From assembly GCA_044375105.1 (NCBI GenBank), contig JBILNK010000017.1, positions 1-38,234 of the forward strand: a stretch of DNA of 38,234 nt, written 5' to 3'. The notes below the pieces were generated by a model. That model was not told where the DNA came from, did not search any database, and saw only the letters and a program-made list of their open reading frames with translations. Below, piece after piece: positions 1 to 6,949 of this stretch. Both the position numbers and the translations under genes were made by a program. Each line of letters starts with the position of its first letter. Position 1 is the stretch's first letter. Source of the stretch: JBIKLM01 sp044375105 (GTDB lineage: Bacteria > Planctomycetota > UBA1135 > GCA-002686595).

Positions 1-1
1 T

Positions 2-142
2 ACCCCGGGGCTCGAGCTGGACCTGCCCTGGTCCGCCGCGCCCCTGTACGTGGCCGCCAGCGTGCTGGCTGCGACCCTGGCGGGCCTGGCCGCCAGCCGC
101 CGCGCGCTGCGCACGCCGCCGATCGAAACCCTGCGCAGTTGA
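2..142 (+). CDS. FtsX-like ABC transporter permease, C-terminal end (partial)
   Basis: Only the last 46 codons are in the window. The reading frame gives one hydrophobic helix (LYVAASVLAATLAGLAAS) followed by a basic stretch and the ending RTPPIETLRS. This last-helix-plus-'P.E.LR' ending is the usual finish of MacB/LolC/FtsX-type ABC permeases, where the consensus is an Arg-rich turn followed by Pro-x-Glu-x-Leu-Arg. Such permeases span the inner membrane and work with a MacB- or LolD-type ATPase on lipoproteins or exported peptides. The ATPase and most of the permease lie upstream of the window, so the substrate cannot be judged. The next gene is on the opposite strand and ends about 100 bp away. 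Confidence 0.7.
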   Translation, partial: TPGLELDLPWSAAPLYVAASVLAATLAGLAASRRALRTPPIETLRS

Positions 143-245
143 CGGGCGGACAGACCGATCGACTCGGGCTGCGTCCGAGCAGTCCTGACGGCCTTGCGGG
201 GCCCCTGCCGCGCAGAGCGGTTGGAGCCCGCTCGGAAGGGTTGCT

Positions 246-1235
246 TCAGCCGCCCGTGCTCGTCGCCTCCGTGCCGGCAACTGCGGCCAAGATCCGTTCG
301 GCGACTTCGAGGGGCCGTGTCCAGGGCAGCTGGTGGCCCGCGCCGCGAATCTCGATGCGCTCGAGCTGCGGGACCGCGGCCGCCAGCGGCAGCGAATGGA
401 TCGTCGGGCTGACCACCTGATCGGCGCTGGAGACCAGCGAGACGATCGGCATCGACAGCTCGCCGTAGCGCGGAACCAGGGACTCGAGATCCGGCTCCAA
501 ACGCCGGATGTCGCGGGCGTTGTGGACCAGATCCCGGGGCCGCAGGGCCAGGCCCAGGGCGGCGCGCTCGAGGTACGCCGCCTCCACCAACTCCGGCGCG
601 AAGGCCTTGCCGACGCTCGCGTCCCGCAGCAGCGTCGCCAGCGCACCGCCCGTGAGCTGGGCGCACAGCGGTCCGATCCCGGGCGTCGCGAGCAGGTCGT
701 AGCTGGCGGGGTATCCGCTGCGCCACGGGTGACTCGGCGCGTTGAGCAGGACCAAGGCTTCCACGCCGCTGGGCTGGTCGAGGGCCCAGGCCAGGGCCAC
801 CGCGCCGCCGTAGGAAAAGCCGCATAGGGTGATCCGCTGGACCCCCTGCGCCGCGATCGCAGCCTGCAGGAGCCGCGCCTGGGAGCCCAGGCTCAGGTCC
901 GGCTCCGGCCGCTGTGACCAGCCATGCCCGGGTCGGTCGGGAATCAGCACCCGCTGTCCCGCGGAGACCAGGCGGTCGAGCAGCGCCCCTGGCCATTCCC
1001 CGGCGTTGCCAAAGGCGCCGTGCAGCAGCACGATCGCGCGGTCGCTCTGCGGGCCGAGGTCGAGCAGGTGCAGGCGCGTGCCCTGCACCTCGACGAAGCT
1101 GCCTTGGGCGGGGAAGCGCGCGGCGGCTCGCGAGCCGCTGAGCGCAGTCCACGCGATGCCGGTCACAGCCAGCGCCGCGCCGGCCAGTGCGGCGCAGCGC
1201 AGCCACAGGACGAGGGGACCAGGAGCGCGGGTCAT
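246..1235 (-). CDS. Alpha/beta-hydrolase, membrane-anchored or exported
   Basis: A 329-aa alpha/beta-hydrolase fold protein. A hydrophobic N-terminal segment (about residues 8-32) is a signal anchor or signal peptide. The oxyanion HG motif is at 72-73, the nucleophile elbow GFSYGG at 139-144 (Ser141), the likely acid Asp272 in SSADQVV, and the catalytic His301 in GAGHQLPW, so the triad is complete. The length is normal for the family. The fold covers esterases, lipases, haloperoxidases and C-C hydrolases, and nothing here fixes the substrate. The gene runs leftward, 350 bp downstream of the HAF-repeat gene, so it probably has its own promoter. The ATG start is preceded by a C-rich leader with no Shine-Dalgarno site. 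Confidence 0.85.
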   Translation of the reverse strand: MTRAPGPLVLWLRCAALAGAALAVTGIAWTALSGSRAAARFPAQGSFVEVQGTRLHLLDLGPQSDRAIVLLHGAFGNAGEWPGALLDRLVSAGQRVLIPDRPGHGWSQRPEPDLSLGSQARLLQAAIAAQGVQRITLCGFSYGGAVALAWALDQPSGVEALVLLNAPSHPWRSGYPASYDLLATPGIGPLCAQLTGGALATLLRDASVGKAFAPELVEAAYLERAALGLALRPRDLVHNARDIRRLEPDLESLVPRYGELSMPIVSLVSSADQVVSPTIHSLPLAAAVPQLERIEIRGAGHQLPWTRPLEVAERILAAVAGTEATSTGG

Positions 1236-1585
1236 CGGGGCTCGGGCGGCGGGCCGGCGTGGGGTGAGCCGGACTGCCTCGGACGGCTCGCAGTCAGCCG
1301 GCGGGCAGGGAACCGGCCCGCCGACGGAGCGGCGAGCACACGGAGCGGCGTGCAGACGATCGAGGCGACCGCCGCCCGCTCGAGCCTATTCGCCGGGGCC
1401 TCCGAGGCGGATGCCGGTCGTGCCGGGGTCGTTTCCCGCGGAACGCTCGAGCTCCCCTCGCCGCTGCCGTTCCAAACCAACGCGCGCGCCCCGGCGGGCT
1501 TTCGACCGGCCGGGGCGCGTGGGTGGATCCGATCAGCGCCCGCAGCGGGGCGGCCTCGCCGCCGCCCGACGGGCGCGCGCGGTGC
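1236..1585. other. Intergenic region, no gene seen
   Basis: This 350-bp stretch lies between two leftward genes. Short open frames are present on both strands but show only Arg/Pro/Ala-rich translations without any recognisable domain. It holds the GC hairpin listed separately at 1485-1519 and must contain the promoter of the hydrolase gene, for which I could not pick a convincing -35/-10 pair. Confidence 0.5.
1485..1519 (-). terminator. GC-rich hairpin downstream of the HAF-repeat gene
   Basis: A perfect 11-bp inverted repeat (CGCGCCCCGGC at 1485-1495, its complement at 1509-1519) with a 13-nt loop, about 67 nt past the stop of the leftward gene. No U tract follows on the minus strand, so it may be a U-less terminator or an mRNA 3'-end protector rather than a classical intrinsic terminator. 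Confidence 0.4.
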
Positions 1586-3007
1586 TCACGGGCAGATCGT
1601 CAGGCGCAGGCCGTTGGAGAGGGCCAGCAGGCCCGGTTGGCTGGGCTCGAAGGCCAGGCCCTGGGCGTAGATCGACGTGCCGGCCCAGATCGGGTTGTTC
1701 GGGATCGAGGCGTTGAACACGGCCCCGCTGGCGGCCGGCGCGGCGCCGAAGACGCCGAACAGGCTGCTTACGTCGAGCAGCACCACGGCGTCGCCCAGGG
1801 GCAGGCTGCCGGGAGCCGCTGCGAGGCCGATCGAGCCCGTGTTGCCGAAGGCGTTGGTCAGCACGAAGCGCGCCAGGCCGCCGACGTTGGGCGTGCCCTG
1901 GCCGGTCAGCACCAATTCGTTGGCCTGCGCCGCGCCGTAGCCGTAGCCCTGGTAGCCGCAGCTCGCGGGCGGCAGCACCAGGCGCCAGCCGATCGCTTGC
2001 CCTCCCGCCAGCCCGGCCCCGACGATGGTCAGGCCGTCCGCGGAGATCGCCAAGGGCAGGGACAGGATCGTGTTGCCCACGTTGATCCCCGCGTTGGCCG
2101 CCACCGTGTTGAGGTCGACCATGCCGGTCGCGGCGGTCCACAGGAACCCGCGCCCGAACAGGGCCGGCCCGAAGGGCCGGTCGAAGCCCACGGCGATGCG
2201 CCCGTCCGCGCTGATGCCGGTCACCGAGCCGCGGTAGGTGGGCTGCAGGTGCCCCAGATCGATGACGCCCGTGGAGGCGCTCCACAGATAGGCCTGGAAG
2301 TTGTTCGAGCTGACCCCGATGCCGCCGAGCCAACGGCCATCCGCGGACGCCGCGCCGAGCTCGCCCATCGGCGCGCCGCCGGCGCTGCTGATCAGGGTCT
2401 GCACGCCGTTGGTCCAGAACGCGCCCTGGCGGAAGCCGGTCGCGTTGTCTTGCCAGCCGACCACCACGTCGCCGTCGAAGTCGGTGGCGTTGGCGCGCGT
2501 GCTGCGGTTCGGCACGCTGGTGCCCAGGCTGACCACCCCGCTGCCTTGGGTCCAATAAATGGCGTTGGCGCTGCCCGCGTTGACCCAGCCCAAGCCGACC
2601 ACCTGCTGGCCATCGCCGGAGATGCCCCAGCCGGAGGAGGCGTCGGAGCCCGAGGAGGCCCCCAGGCTGCCCAGCACGGACCAGGCGCCGGCCTGGCGAT
2701 CGAAGCGCGACATCTCGAACTTGCCGCTGATCGGCGCCAACGTCGAGCCCGAGAAATAGCGCCCGTCGTAGGACAGGCTGGCCGAGCCGCCGGCGCCGTT
2801 GCCGGGCGGCACCCCGCCGACGAACTGCACCCCGCTGCCCGCCGTCCACTGGAAGTACTGGGACAGGTTGTAGCCCGCCACCACCGACCCGTCCGCGCTG
2901 ACCGCGCTGGGGGTCAGCCCGTTGCCGAGGTTGGTGAAGCTGCCTTGGGCGAACAGGGAGGCGGAGAGCAGGGACAGGCCCAGGGGGGCGAGGAGGCGTG
3001 CGTGCAT
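1586..3007 (-). CDS. Secreted HAF-repeat protein with a Cys-bounded C-terminal domain
   Basis: 473 aa. A signal peptide (LSLLSASLFA, cleavage near residue 20) is followed by five or more repeats of the HAF type, in which Ser-Ala-Asp-Gly leads to a hydrophobic 'vVaG' strand: near residues 35-45 (VSADGSVVAGY), 128-140 (GISGDGQQVVGLG), 220-232, 264-275 and 340-351. Such repeats probably fold as a beta-propeller-like surface domain. The last ~115 residues start at Cys360 and end ICP, so a disulfide may close the domain; from memory this tail recurs in exported proteins of high-GC Planctomycetota. No enzymatic motif is visible. Role: probably extracellular or periplasmic, unknown. The start follows an unusual leader with three C tracts. 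Confidence 0.8.
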   Translation of the reverse strand: MHARLLAPLGLSLLSASLFAQGSFTNLGNGLTPSAVSADGSVVAGYNLSQYFQWTAGSGVQFVGGVPPGNGAGGSASLSYDGRYFSGSTLAPISGKFEMSRFDRQAGAWSVLGSLGASSGSDASSGWGISGDGQQVVGLGWVNAGSANAIYWTQGSGVVSLGTSVPNRSTRANATDFDGDVVVGWQDNATGFRQGAFWTNGVQTLISSAGGAPMGELGAASADGRWLGGIGVSSNNFQAYLWSASTGVIDLGHLQPTYRGSVTGISADGRIAVGFDRPFGPALFGRGFLWTAATGMVDLNTVAANAGINVGNTILSLPLAISADGLTIVGAGLAGGQAIGWRLVLPPASCGYQGYGYGAAQANELVLTGQGTPNVGGLARFVLTNAFGNTGSIGLAAAPGSLPLGDAVVLLDVSSLFGVFGAAPAASGAVFNASIPNNPIWAGTSIYAQGLAFEPSQPGLLALSNGLRLTICP

Positions 3008-3205
3008 GGATCGAGGGGGGCTTGCGTGGAGGGGGCTCGGGGGGGGGGGGGGCCGGGTCGAGCTCCATCTTCCTCAAACTCCCCGGGCCCGCAACTCGTC
3101 CCTGGAAATTTCCCTGGGGAAAATCCAGCCCCCTGCGGGGCCCAGGCCCCGCCCGCAGGTCAGGGCGTCCACGGATGCCGGTTCCAGACGGGCCCAACCG
3201 GCCCT
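3008..3205 (-). promoter_or_regulatory. 5' region of the HAF-repeat gene: C tracts and an AT-richer palindromic patch
   Basis: Read on the coding (minus) strand, the leader holds C14 (3039-3052), C5 (3031-3035) and C6 (3015-3020), followed by TCGATCC directly before ATG. No Shine-Dalgarno site is present. About 100 nt upstream an AT-richer patch contains the palindrome GGAAATTTCC (3104-3113) overlapping TTTCCC-TG-GGGAAA (3109-3122), the best candidate for a promoter or operator. A -35/-10 pair could not be assigned with confidence. Confidence 0.4.
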
Positions 3206-3733
3206 TCAGCGCAGAGACACCGGGCGCACGTCCTCGGGCGAGCGCGGGAACAGGTCCTGGCCCGGCTCGCGCGTCCAGATCGTGTTGGCGATCTTCCAGC
3301 GCCCCTCGACCTTGACCATGTCGAAGATGTCGATGCCGCGGTGGGTCTCCTGGCCGTCCAGGGCGAAGCGGTAGGGCGCCCAGACCACCGCGATCGGGCC
3401 GCGGATCAGCACGGTCGCATCCCAGTAGGTTTCATTGGGCACGCCCTGGCCGCGGGCCAGGGCCTCGGTCAGCTCCTGCTGGCGCCGTTGGCGCAGCTCC
3501 CAGGCGCCGTCCTTCCAGATCTGGGTGAAGGTCATGCCCTCCCCGATCACCTCCGCGCCATACGCCGCGGCGTCGCGGCGCGCCATGGCTTCGAAGAAGC
3601 GGTCGATGGTGGCCAGGATCGCCGCCTCCTCGTGGGCGTCGATCTGGGCGCCGGGCACGGGCGCGGGGCGGGGGCTCGAGCAGCCGGCGAGCAGGAGCAG
3701 GGTGGAGAGCAGAGTCAGGGCGCGCAGGGTCAT
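3206..3733 (-). CDS. Lipoprotein with a SnoaL/DUF4440-like (NTF2-fold) domain
   Basis: 175 aa. The N-terminus is a lipoprotein signal peptide (RALTLLSTLLLLAGCSS, lipobox LAGC, lipidated Cys at 18). The rest reads as an NTF2-like domain of the SnoaL/DUF4440 kind: a helical start (ILATIDRFFEAMARRDAAAY), then strands including MTFTQIWKDGAWELR, AVVWAPYRFALDG, HRGIDIFDMVKVEGRWKIANTIWT. In this family the closing 'grWkI...w' strand is typical. Such domains are small cone-shaped ligand-binding or enzyme folds, so a binding or turnover role at the cell envelope is possible but not shown. It is transcribed away from the GntR gene; the 236-bp gap carries both promoters. Confidence 0.8.
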   Translation of the reverse strand: MTLRALTLLSTLLLLAGCSSPRPAPVPGAQIDAHEEAAILATIDRFFEAMARRDAAAYGAEVIGEGMTFTQIWKDGAWELRQRRQQELTEALARGQGVPNETYWDATVLIRGPIAVVWAPYRFALDGQETHRGIDIFDMVKVEGRWKIANTIWTREPGQDLFPRSPEDVRPVSLR

Positions 3734-3739
3734 GCCGGC

Positions 3740-3767
3740 AGGCTAGCGGCCGGGGCCGCGACCGCAA
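3740..3767 (-). promoter_or_regulatory. Putative leaderless promoter of the SnoaL-like lipoprotein
   Basis: On the minus strand TTGCGG (3762-3767), a 16-nt spacer and TAGCCT (3740-3745) lie so that TAGCCT is only 6 nt before the ATG. With transcription starting about 7 nt after the -10 box, the mRNA would begin at or next to the start codon. Spacer and distance are the same as in the GntR promoter at 3936-3969. Confidence 0.4.
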
Positions 3768-3935
3768 ACGGATCGCCGGCGATGGCGCTGCCGAGGGGCG
3801 CCCTCAGAGCGTTGCCCGGAGGGCCGCGGCCCCGCTGCCGGCTTGGAACCGCGGGCGACCCGGCCCGCGGCTCTGTCGGCGCTGCTGGCGGCGCTGGCGG
3901 CGCGCGCCGGCGTCCGAAAAATCGCGGGGCGGGGC

Positions 3936-3969
3936 TTGCCAATGTATCAAAGCCTGATACATTGGGTGG
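3936..3969 (+). promoter_or_regulatory. GntR promoter with embedded 9-bp palindromic operator
   Basis: A perfect inverted repeat AATGTATCA-AAGCC-TGATACATT spans 3941-3963 and ends 6 nt before the GTG start of the GntR gene. A -35-like TTGCCA (3936-3941), 16-nt spacer and -10-like TACATT (3958-3963) overlap it, so a repressor bound there would cover the promoter. YtrA-type GntR regulators commonly bind palindromes of this kind in front of their own operon, so autoregulation is the natural reading. The transcript would start at about 3970, i.e. be leaderless. Confidence 0.7.
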
Positions 3970-4359
3970 GTGCTGCGCATCTCCCTGGATAGCCCGGTCC
4001 CGCTCCACGACCAGCTGGTCGGCGAGCTGCGGCGTTTGATCGCCTGCGGCGAGCTGGCCGTCGGCGACGAGCTGCCCCCGGTGCGGCAACTGGCCGCCGA
4101 CCTCGGCATCAATCAGAACACGGTCGCACGCGCCTATCGCGAGCTGACCGAGGCGGGCCTGTTCGCCTCGGGCCGGGGCCGCGGCACGGTGGTGCTCGCC
4201 ACCCAAGAGCGCCCGAGCCGCCGCCCGGCCGAGGAAAAGCGCCGCGTCGAGGCCGGTCTGGCGGCGGCCCTGGCCGATGCCAAGATCGCCGGATTTTCGC
4301 GGCCCCTGATCGAGTCCATGCTCGCGCGCCAGCTCCAGCGCTTGTGGACCTCCCCCTGA
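3970..4359 (+). CDS. GntR-family (YtrA subfamily) transcriptional regulator
   Basis: 129 aa, the usual size for YtrA-type regulators, which carry a winged helix-turn-helix and only a short helical C-terminus. The DNA-binding domain fills residues 1-75: PLHDQLVGELRRLI, then LPPVRQLAADLGINQNTVARAY (recognition helix) and the wing GRGRGTVV. The remaining ~50 residues are helical and probably dimerise; there is no large effector-binding domain. The GTG start is supported by the promoter/operator immediately upstream. The next gene, a membrane protein 27 bp downstream, is likely co-transcribed, as YtrA regulators usually sit with a transporter or membrane-stress gene they control. Confidence 0.9.
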   Translation: MLRISLDSPVPLHDQLVGELRRLIACGELAVGDELPPVRQLAADLGINQNTVARAYRELTEAGLFASGRGRGTVVLATQERPSRRPAEEKRRVEAGLAAALADAKIAGFSRPLIESMLARQLQRLWTSP

Positions 4360-4386
4360 ACACCGGGCCCTGCCCGAGGCTCAGCC

Positions 4387-5391
4387 ATGTTCGAACCCTA
4401 CCTTCGATCCGGCGGACTGTTCATGCTCCTGTTCGTTCCCGGGATGCTGCTGATGCCGCTGCTCTTCGCGCTGTGTGTGCCGCAGCGTCACCGGGAGGCG
4501 GCGCAGATCAGCGCCGCGCGCCGGGGGCTGCTGGCGCTGGCCGCGGGCACGGCGCTGTTGCTGCTCGCTTGGGCCGCGGTGCTGTGGGCCGGCGCGGGCG
4601 CCCCCTGGGCACGGCGCCTGGCCAGCTTCGGCTGGATGGGCTTCTTCCCGCTGTGGTTCGTCCTGGCCATGCCGCTCCTGCGCCACAAGCACCCGGCCTG
4701 GGGTGCCGGAGGCCCCCTGGACGCTGCGCGGGCTTCCCCGCTGCGCACGGCCGCCCTCGGCAACCGCGAGCGACAGAGCCCGATCCCGCGGCGCCTGTGG
4801 CTGCTGCCCGCGCTGCTGTTCCTGCTCGGCTTTTCGGCCATCGCCGCCCGCGGCCTCGCGCCCTTCCCGCTCCCAGCGGACCACGGATCCGAGCCACGGA
4901 CCGCCACCTGGGATCCGGCCAGCCCAGCGCCAGGGGTGCTTGAACCGTCCGATCGGGCCCTGTCGGAGCCCGATGCCGCGCGCCAGACCCTAGCCGAGCA
5001 GGAACGCCGCCGCTGGCTGCTGACGCTGTGGATCTATCCGCTGGCCATCGGCATTTCCCTCTTGACCGTGCCCACCAGCATCCGCCGCACGCTGACCGAA
5101 CCCGAGCCCCTCGACGGGGCCGGCTCCGCCGAGCTGCGCGAGCTCTATCGGCGCCAGCGCAATCGCCGCGCGCTGGGCCTGTTCTGGGGCGGCGCCGTGA
5201 TGCTCCCGGGCGCGATGGGACCGCTGCTGGCGCTGCCCCTGTGGTGGCCCGCGCAGGGCGCCACCTGGGGCCTGGTTGGCGGCCTGGTCGGCACGCTGCT
5301 CGGCCTGGCCGGCGCCGCCTTCGGAATCCACAGCTCCCTGGAGCGCGCCCGCATCCAGACCGCCCGCGCGCGCCTCGAGCGCGCCGGGTAG
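4387..5391 (+). CDS. Polytopic membrane protein, partner of the GntR regulator
   Basis: 334 aa with about seven hydrophobic segments (near residues 10-30, 48-70, 82-96, 137-157, 212-232, 267-287, 291-313). A hydrophilic, Pro/Glu-rich stretch (about 160-205) divides the protein in two. The arrangement recalls SdpI/DUF1648-type membrane proteins often placed next to GntR regulators, but I see no diagnostic motif and leave the function open. It follows the regulator by 27 bp in the same direction and is probably controlled by the 3941-3963 operator. The TAG stop overlaps the -10-like TAGCCT of the following antiporter gene. Confidence 0.75.
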   Translation: MFEPYLRSGGLFMLLFVPGMLLMPLLFALCVPQRHREAAQISAARRGLLALAAGTALLLLAWAAVLWAGAGAPWARRLASFGWMGFFPLWFVLAMPLLRHKHPAWGAGGPLDAARASPLRTAALGNRERQSPIPRRLWLLPALLFLLGFSAIAARGLAPFPLPADHGSEPRTATWDPASPAPGVLEPSDRALSEPDAARQTLAEQERRRWLLTLWIYPLAIGISLLTVPTSIRRTLTEPEPLDGAGSAELRELYRRQRNRRALGLFWGGAVMLPGAMGPLLALPLWWPAQGATWGLVGGLVGTLLGLAGAAFGIHSSLERARIQTARARLERAG

Positions 5392-5401
5392 CCTGTGCGC
5401 C

Positions 5402-6892
5402 ATGAGCGCAGCGCGCACCCCCCCGAGTCTCCTGATTTCCCTGATTCCGGTGGCCGCGCTGGTCGGCCTGCTGGTGCTGAACGTGCAGGTCTTCGGCTCG
5501 GCGGACAATCAGATCGCCCTGGTCGTGGCCACGGCCGTGGCCGCGGCGATCGCCTGCTGGGGGCTGAAGCAGCCCTGGAAAGAGCTGGAGGCGGGCATCC
5601 GCCAGACGATCGACGTGTCGATGACGGCGATCTTGATCCTGCTGGCGGTCGGGATGCTGATCGGGGCCTGGGTGCACTCGGGCACGGTGCCGCTGCTGAT
5701 CGTCTATGGCCTGGACCTGATCTCGCCCGCAGCCCTGCTGGTCACGGCCTGCCTGGTGTGCTGCGTGGTTTCCTTGGCCTGCGGCAGCTCCTGGACCACG
5801 GCGGGCACGGTGGGCGTGGCGCTGGTCGGGGTGGGCCAGACCCTGGGCATCGACCCGGGCATGACGGCCGGCGCGGTGGTCTCCGGCGCCTACTTCGGCG
5901 ACAAGATGTCGCCCTTGTCCGACACCACCAACCTGGCGCCGGCCATGAGCGGGGCGACGCTGACGGAGCACATCCGCCACATGGTCTGGACCGTGACCCC
6001 GGCCCTGCTCGGGGCCCTGGCGGTGTATTGGTTCGTGGGCCAGGGCCACGACGCGGGGCCGGAGGTGCTGGCGCGCACCGAGGCGGTCCAGGCGGTGCTG
6101 GAGGAGCGCTTCGTGCTCTCGCCCTGGCTCCTGCTCTCGCCCGTGCTGGTGCTCGGGCTGGTGATGGCCAGCTTTCCGGCCATTCCGGCCCTGGTGATCG
6201 GCGCCTTCGTGGCGGTGCTGCTCGGGGTCCTGATCCAGCCGACGCCGGAGAGCGGCTGGCTGGAGAGCCTGCAGGGGCACGTCGCTGCGCTGTACGGGGG
6301 CTACAGCCTGAGCCCCTTCCCGGCCGGCGCCGAGGGCCTGCGGCTGGCCGCGGAAGAGAGCCTGGTCGCCTTGCTCGATGGGCGCGGCGGCATGAAGAGC
6401 ATGCTGGGCACGATCGCGCTGATCTTCTGCGCCCTGTCCTTCGGCGGCGTGATGGAGCGCTCGGGCATGCTCGGCACCATCGCCGGCGCGATCCTGCGCC
6501 TCGCCAAGGGCACCGGTTCGCTGATCGCCTCGACGATCGCCATGTGCCTGGGGATCAACATCCTGGCCTCCGACCAGTACATGGCCATCGTGATCCCCGG
6601 CCGCATGTTCCGGCAGGCCTTCCTGGACCGCCGCCTGCACCCCAAGAACCTCTCGCGGGCGCTCGAAGATTCCGGCACGGTGACCTCGGCCCTGATCCCC
6701 TGGAACACCTGCGGCGCGCAGATGACCGCGGTGCTGGGCGTGGCCACCCTGAGCTACGCGCCCTGGGCGGTCCTCAACTGGCTCTGCCCGCTGATCTCGA
6801 TCCTGTACGGCTACCTGGGCTTCACGATCACCAAGATCAGCGACGAAGAGGCGCGCCGTTATGGAGGCCAGCCCGGCGCCGGCGCGGCCTGA
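5402..6892 (+). CDS. nhaC: Na+/H+ antiporter, NhaC family
   Basis: 496 aa with many transmembrane helices. The family signature is clear: ACGSSWTTAGTVGVAL (about residues 124-140) and GAYFGDKMSPLSDTTNLAP (about 163-181), which carry the conserved polar and acidic residues of the ion path. A second half-repeat follows with MKSMLGTIALIFCALSFGG and NILASDQYMAIVIPGR. NhaC proteins exchange cytoplasmic Na+ for external H+ and are about this length. I chose the ATG at 5402 because it opens just before the first hydrophobic segment; the frame stays open upstream only by overlapping the previous gene. A -10-like TAGCCT ends 7 nt before the ATG. A C7 run lies near the start of the coding region. Confidence 0.92.
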   Translation: MSAARTPPSLLISLIPVAALVGLLVLNVQVFGSADNQIALVVATAVAAAIACWGLKQPWKELEAGIRQTIDVSMTAILILLAVGMLIGAWVHSGTVPLLIVYGLDLISPAALLVTACLVCCVVSLACGSSWTTAGTVGVALVGVGQTLGIDPGMTAGAVVSGAYFGDKMSPLSDTTNLAPAMSGATLTEHIRHMVWTVTPALLGALAVYWFVGQGHDAGPEVLARTEAVQAVLEERFVLSPWLLLSPVLVLGLVMASFPAIPALVIGAFVAVLLGVLIQPTPESGWLESLQGHVAALYGGYSLSPFPAGAEGLRLAAEESLVALLDGRGGMKSMLGTIALIFCALSFGGVMERSGMLGTIAGAILRLAKGTGSLIASTIAMCLGINILASDQYMAIVIPGRMFRQAFLDRRLHPKNLSRALEDSGTVTSALIPWNTCGAQMTAVLGVATLSYAPWAVLNWLCPLISILYGYLGFTITKISDEEARRYGGQPGAGAA

Positions 6893-6949
6893 CCGGACTC
6901 GAGCGCGAGGCCCCCGGGGACGGGCTCGTCGGGCTGCCGCGCGCCCGGT

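Noticed and set aside
1523..4039. An 838-codon plus-strand open frame over the HAF-repeat and lipoprotein genes
   Set aside because: Antisense to genes with signal peptides and recognisable domains; its translation is Gln/Arg/Ala-rich and without a fold signature.
6893..6949. Possible terminator between the convergent antiporter and symporter genes (6906-6928)
   Set aside because: Only a 7-bp stem with a bulge and no T run; too weak to list as a feature.
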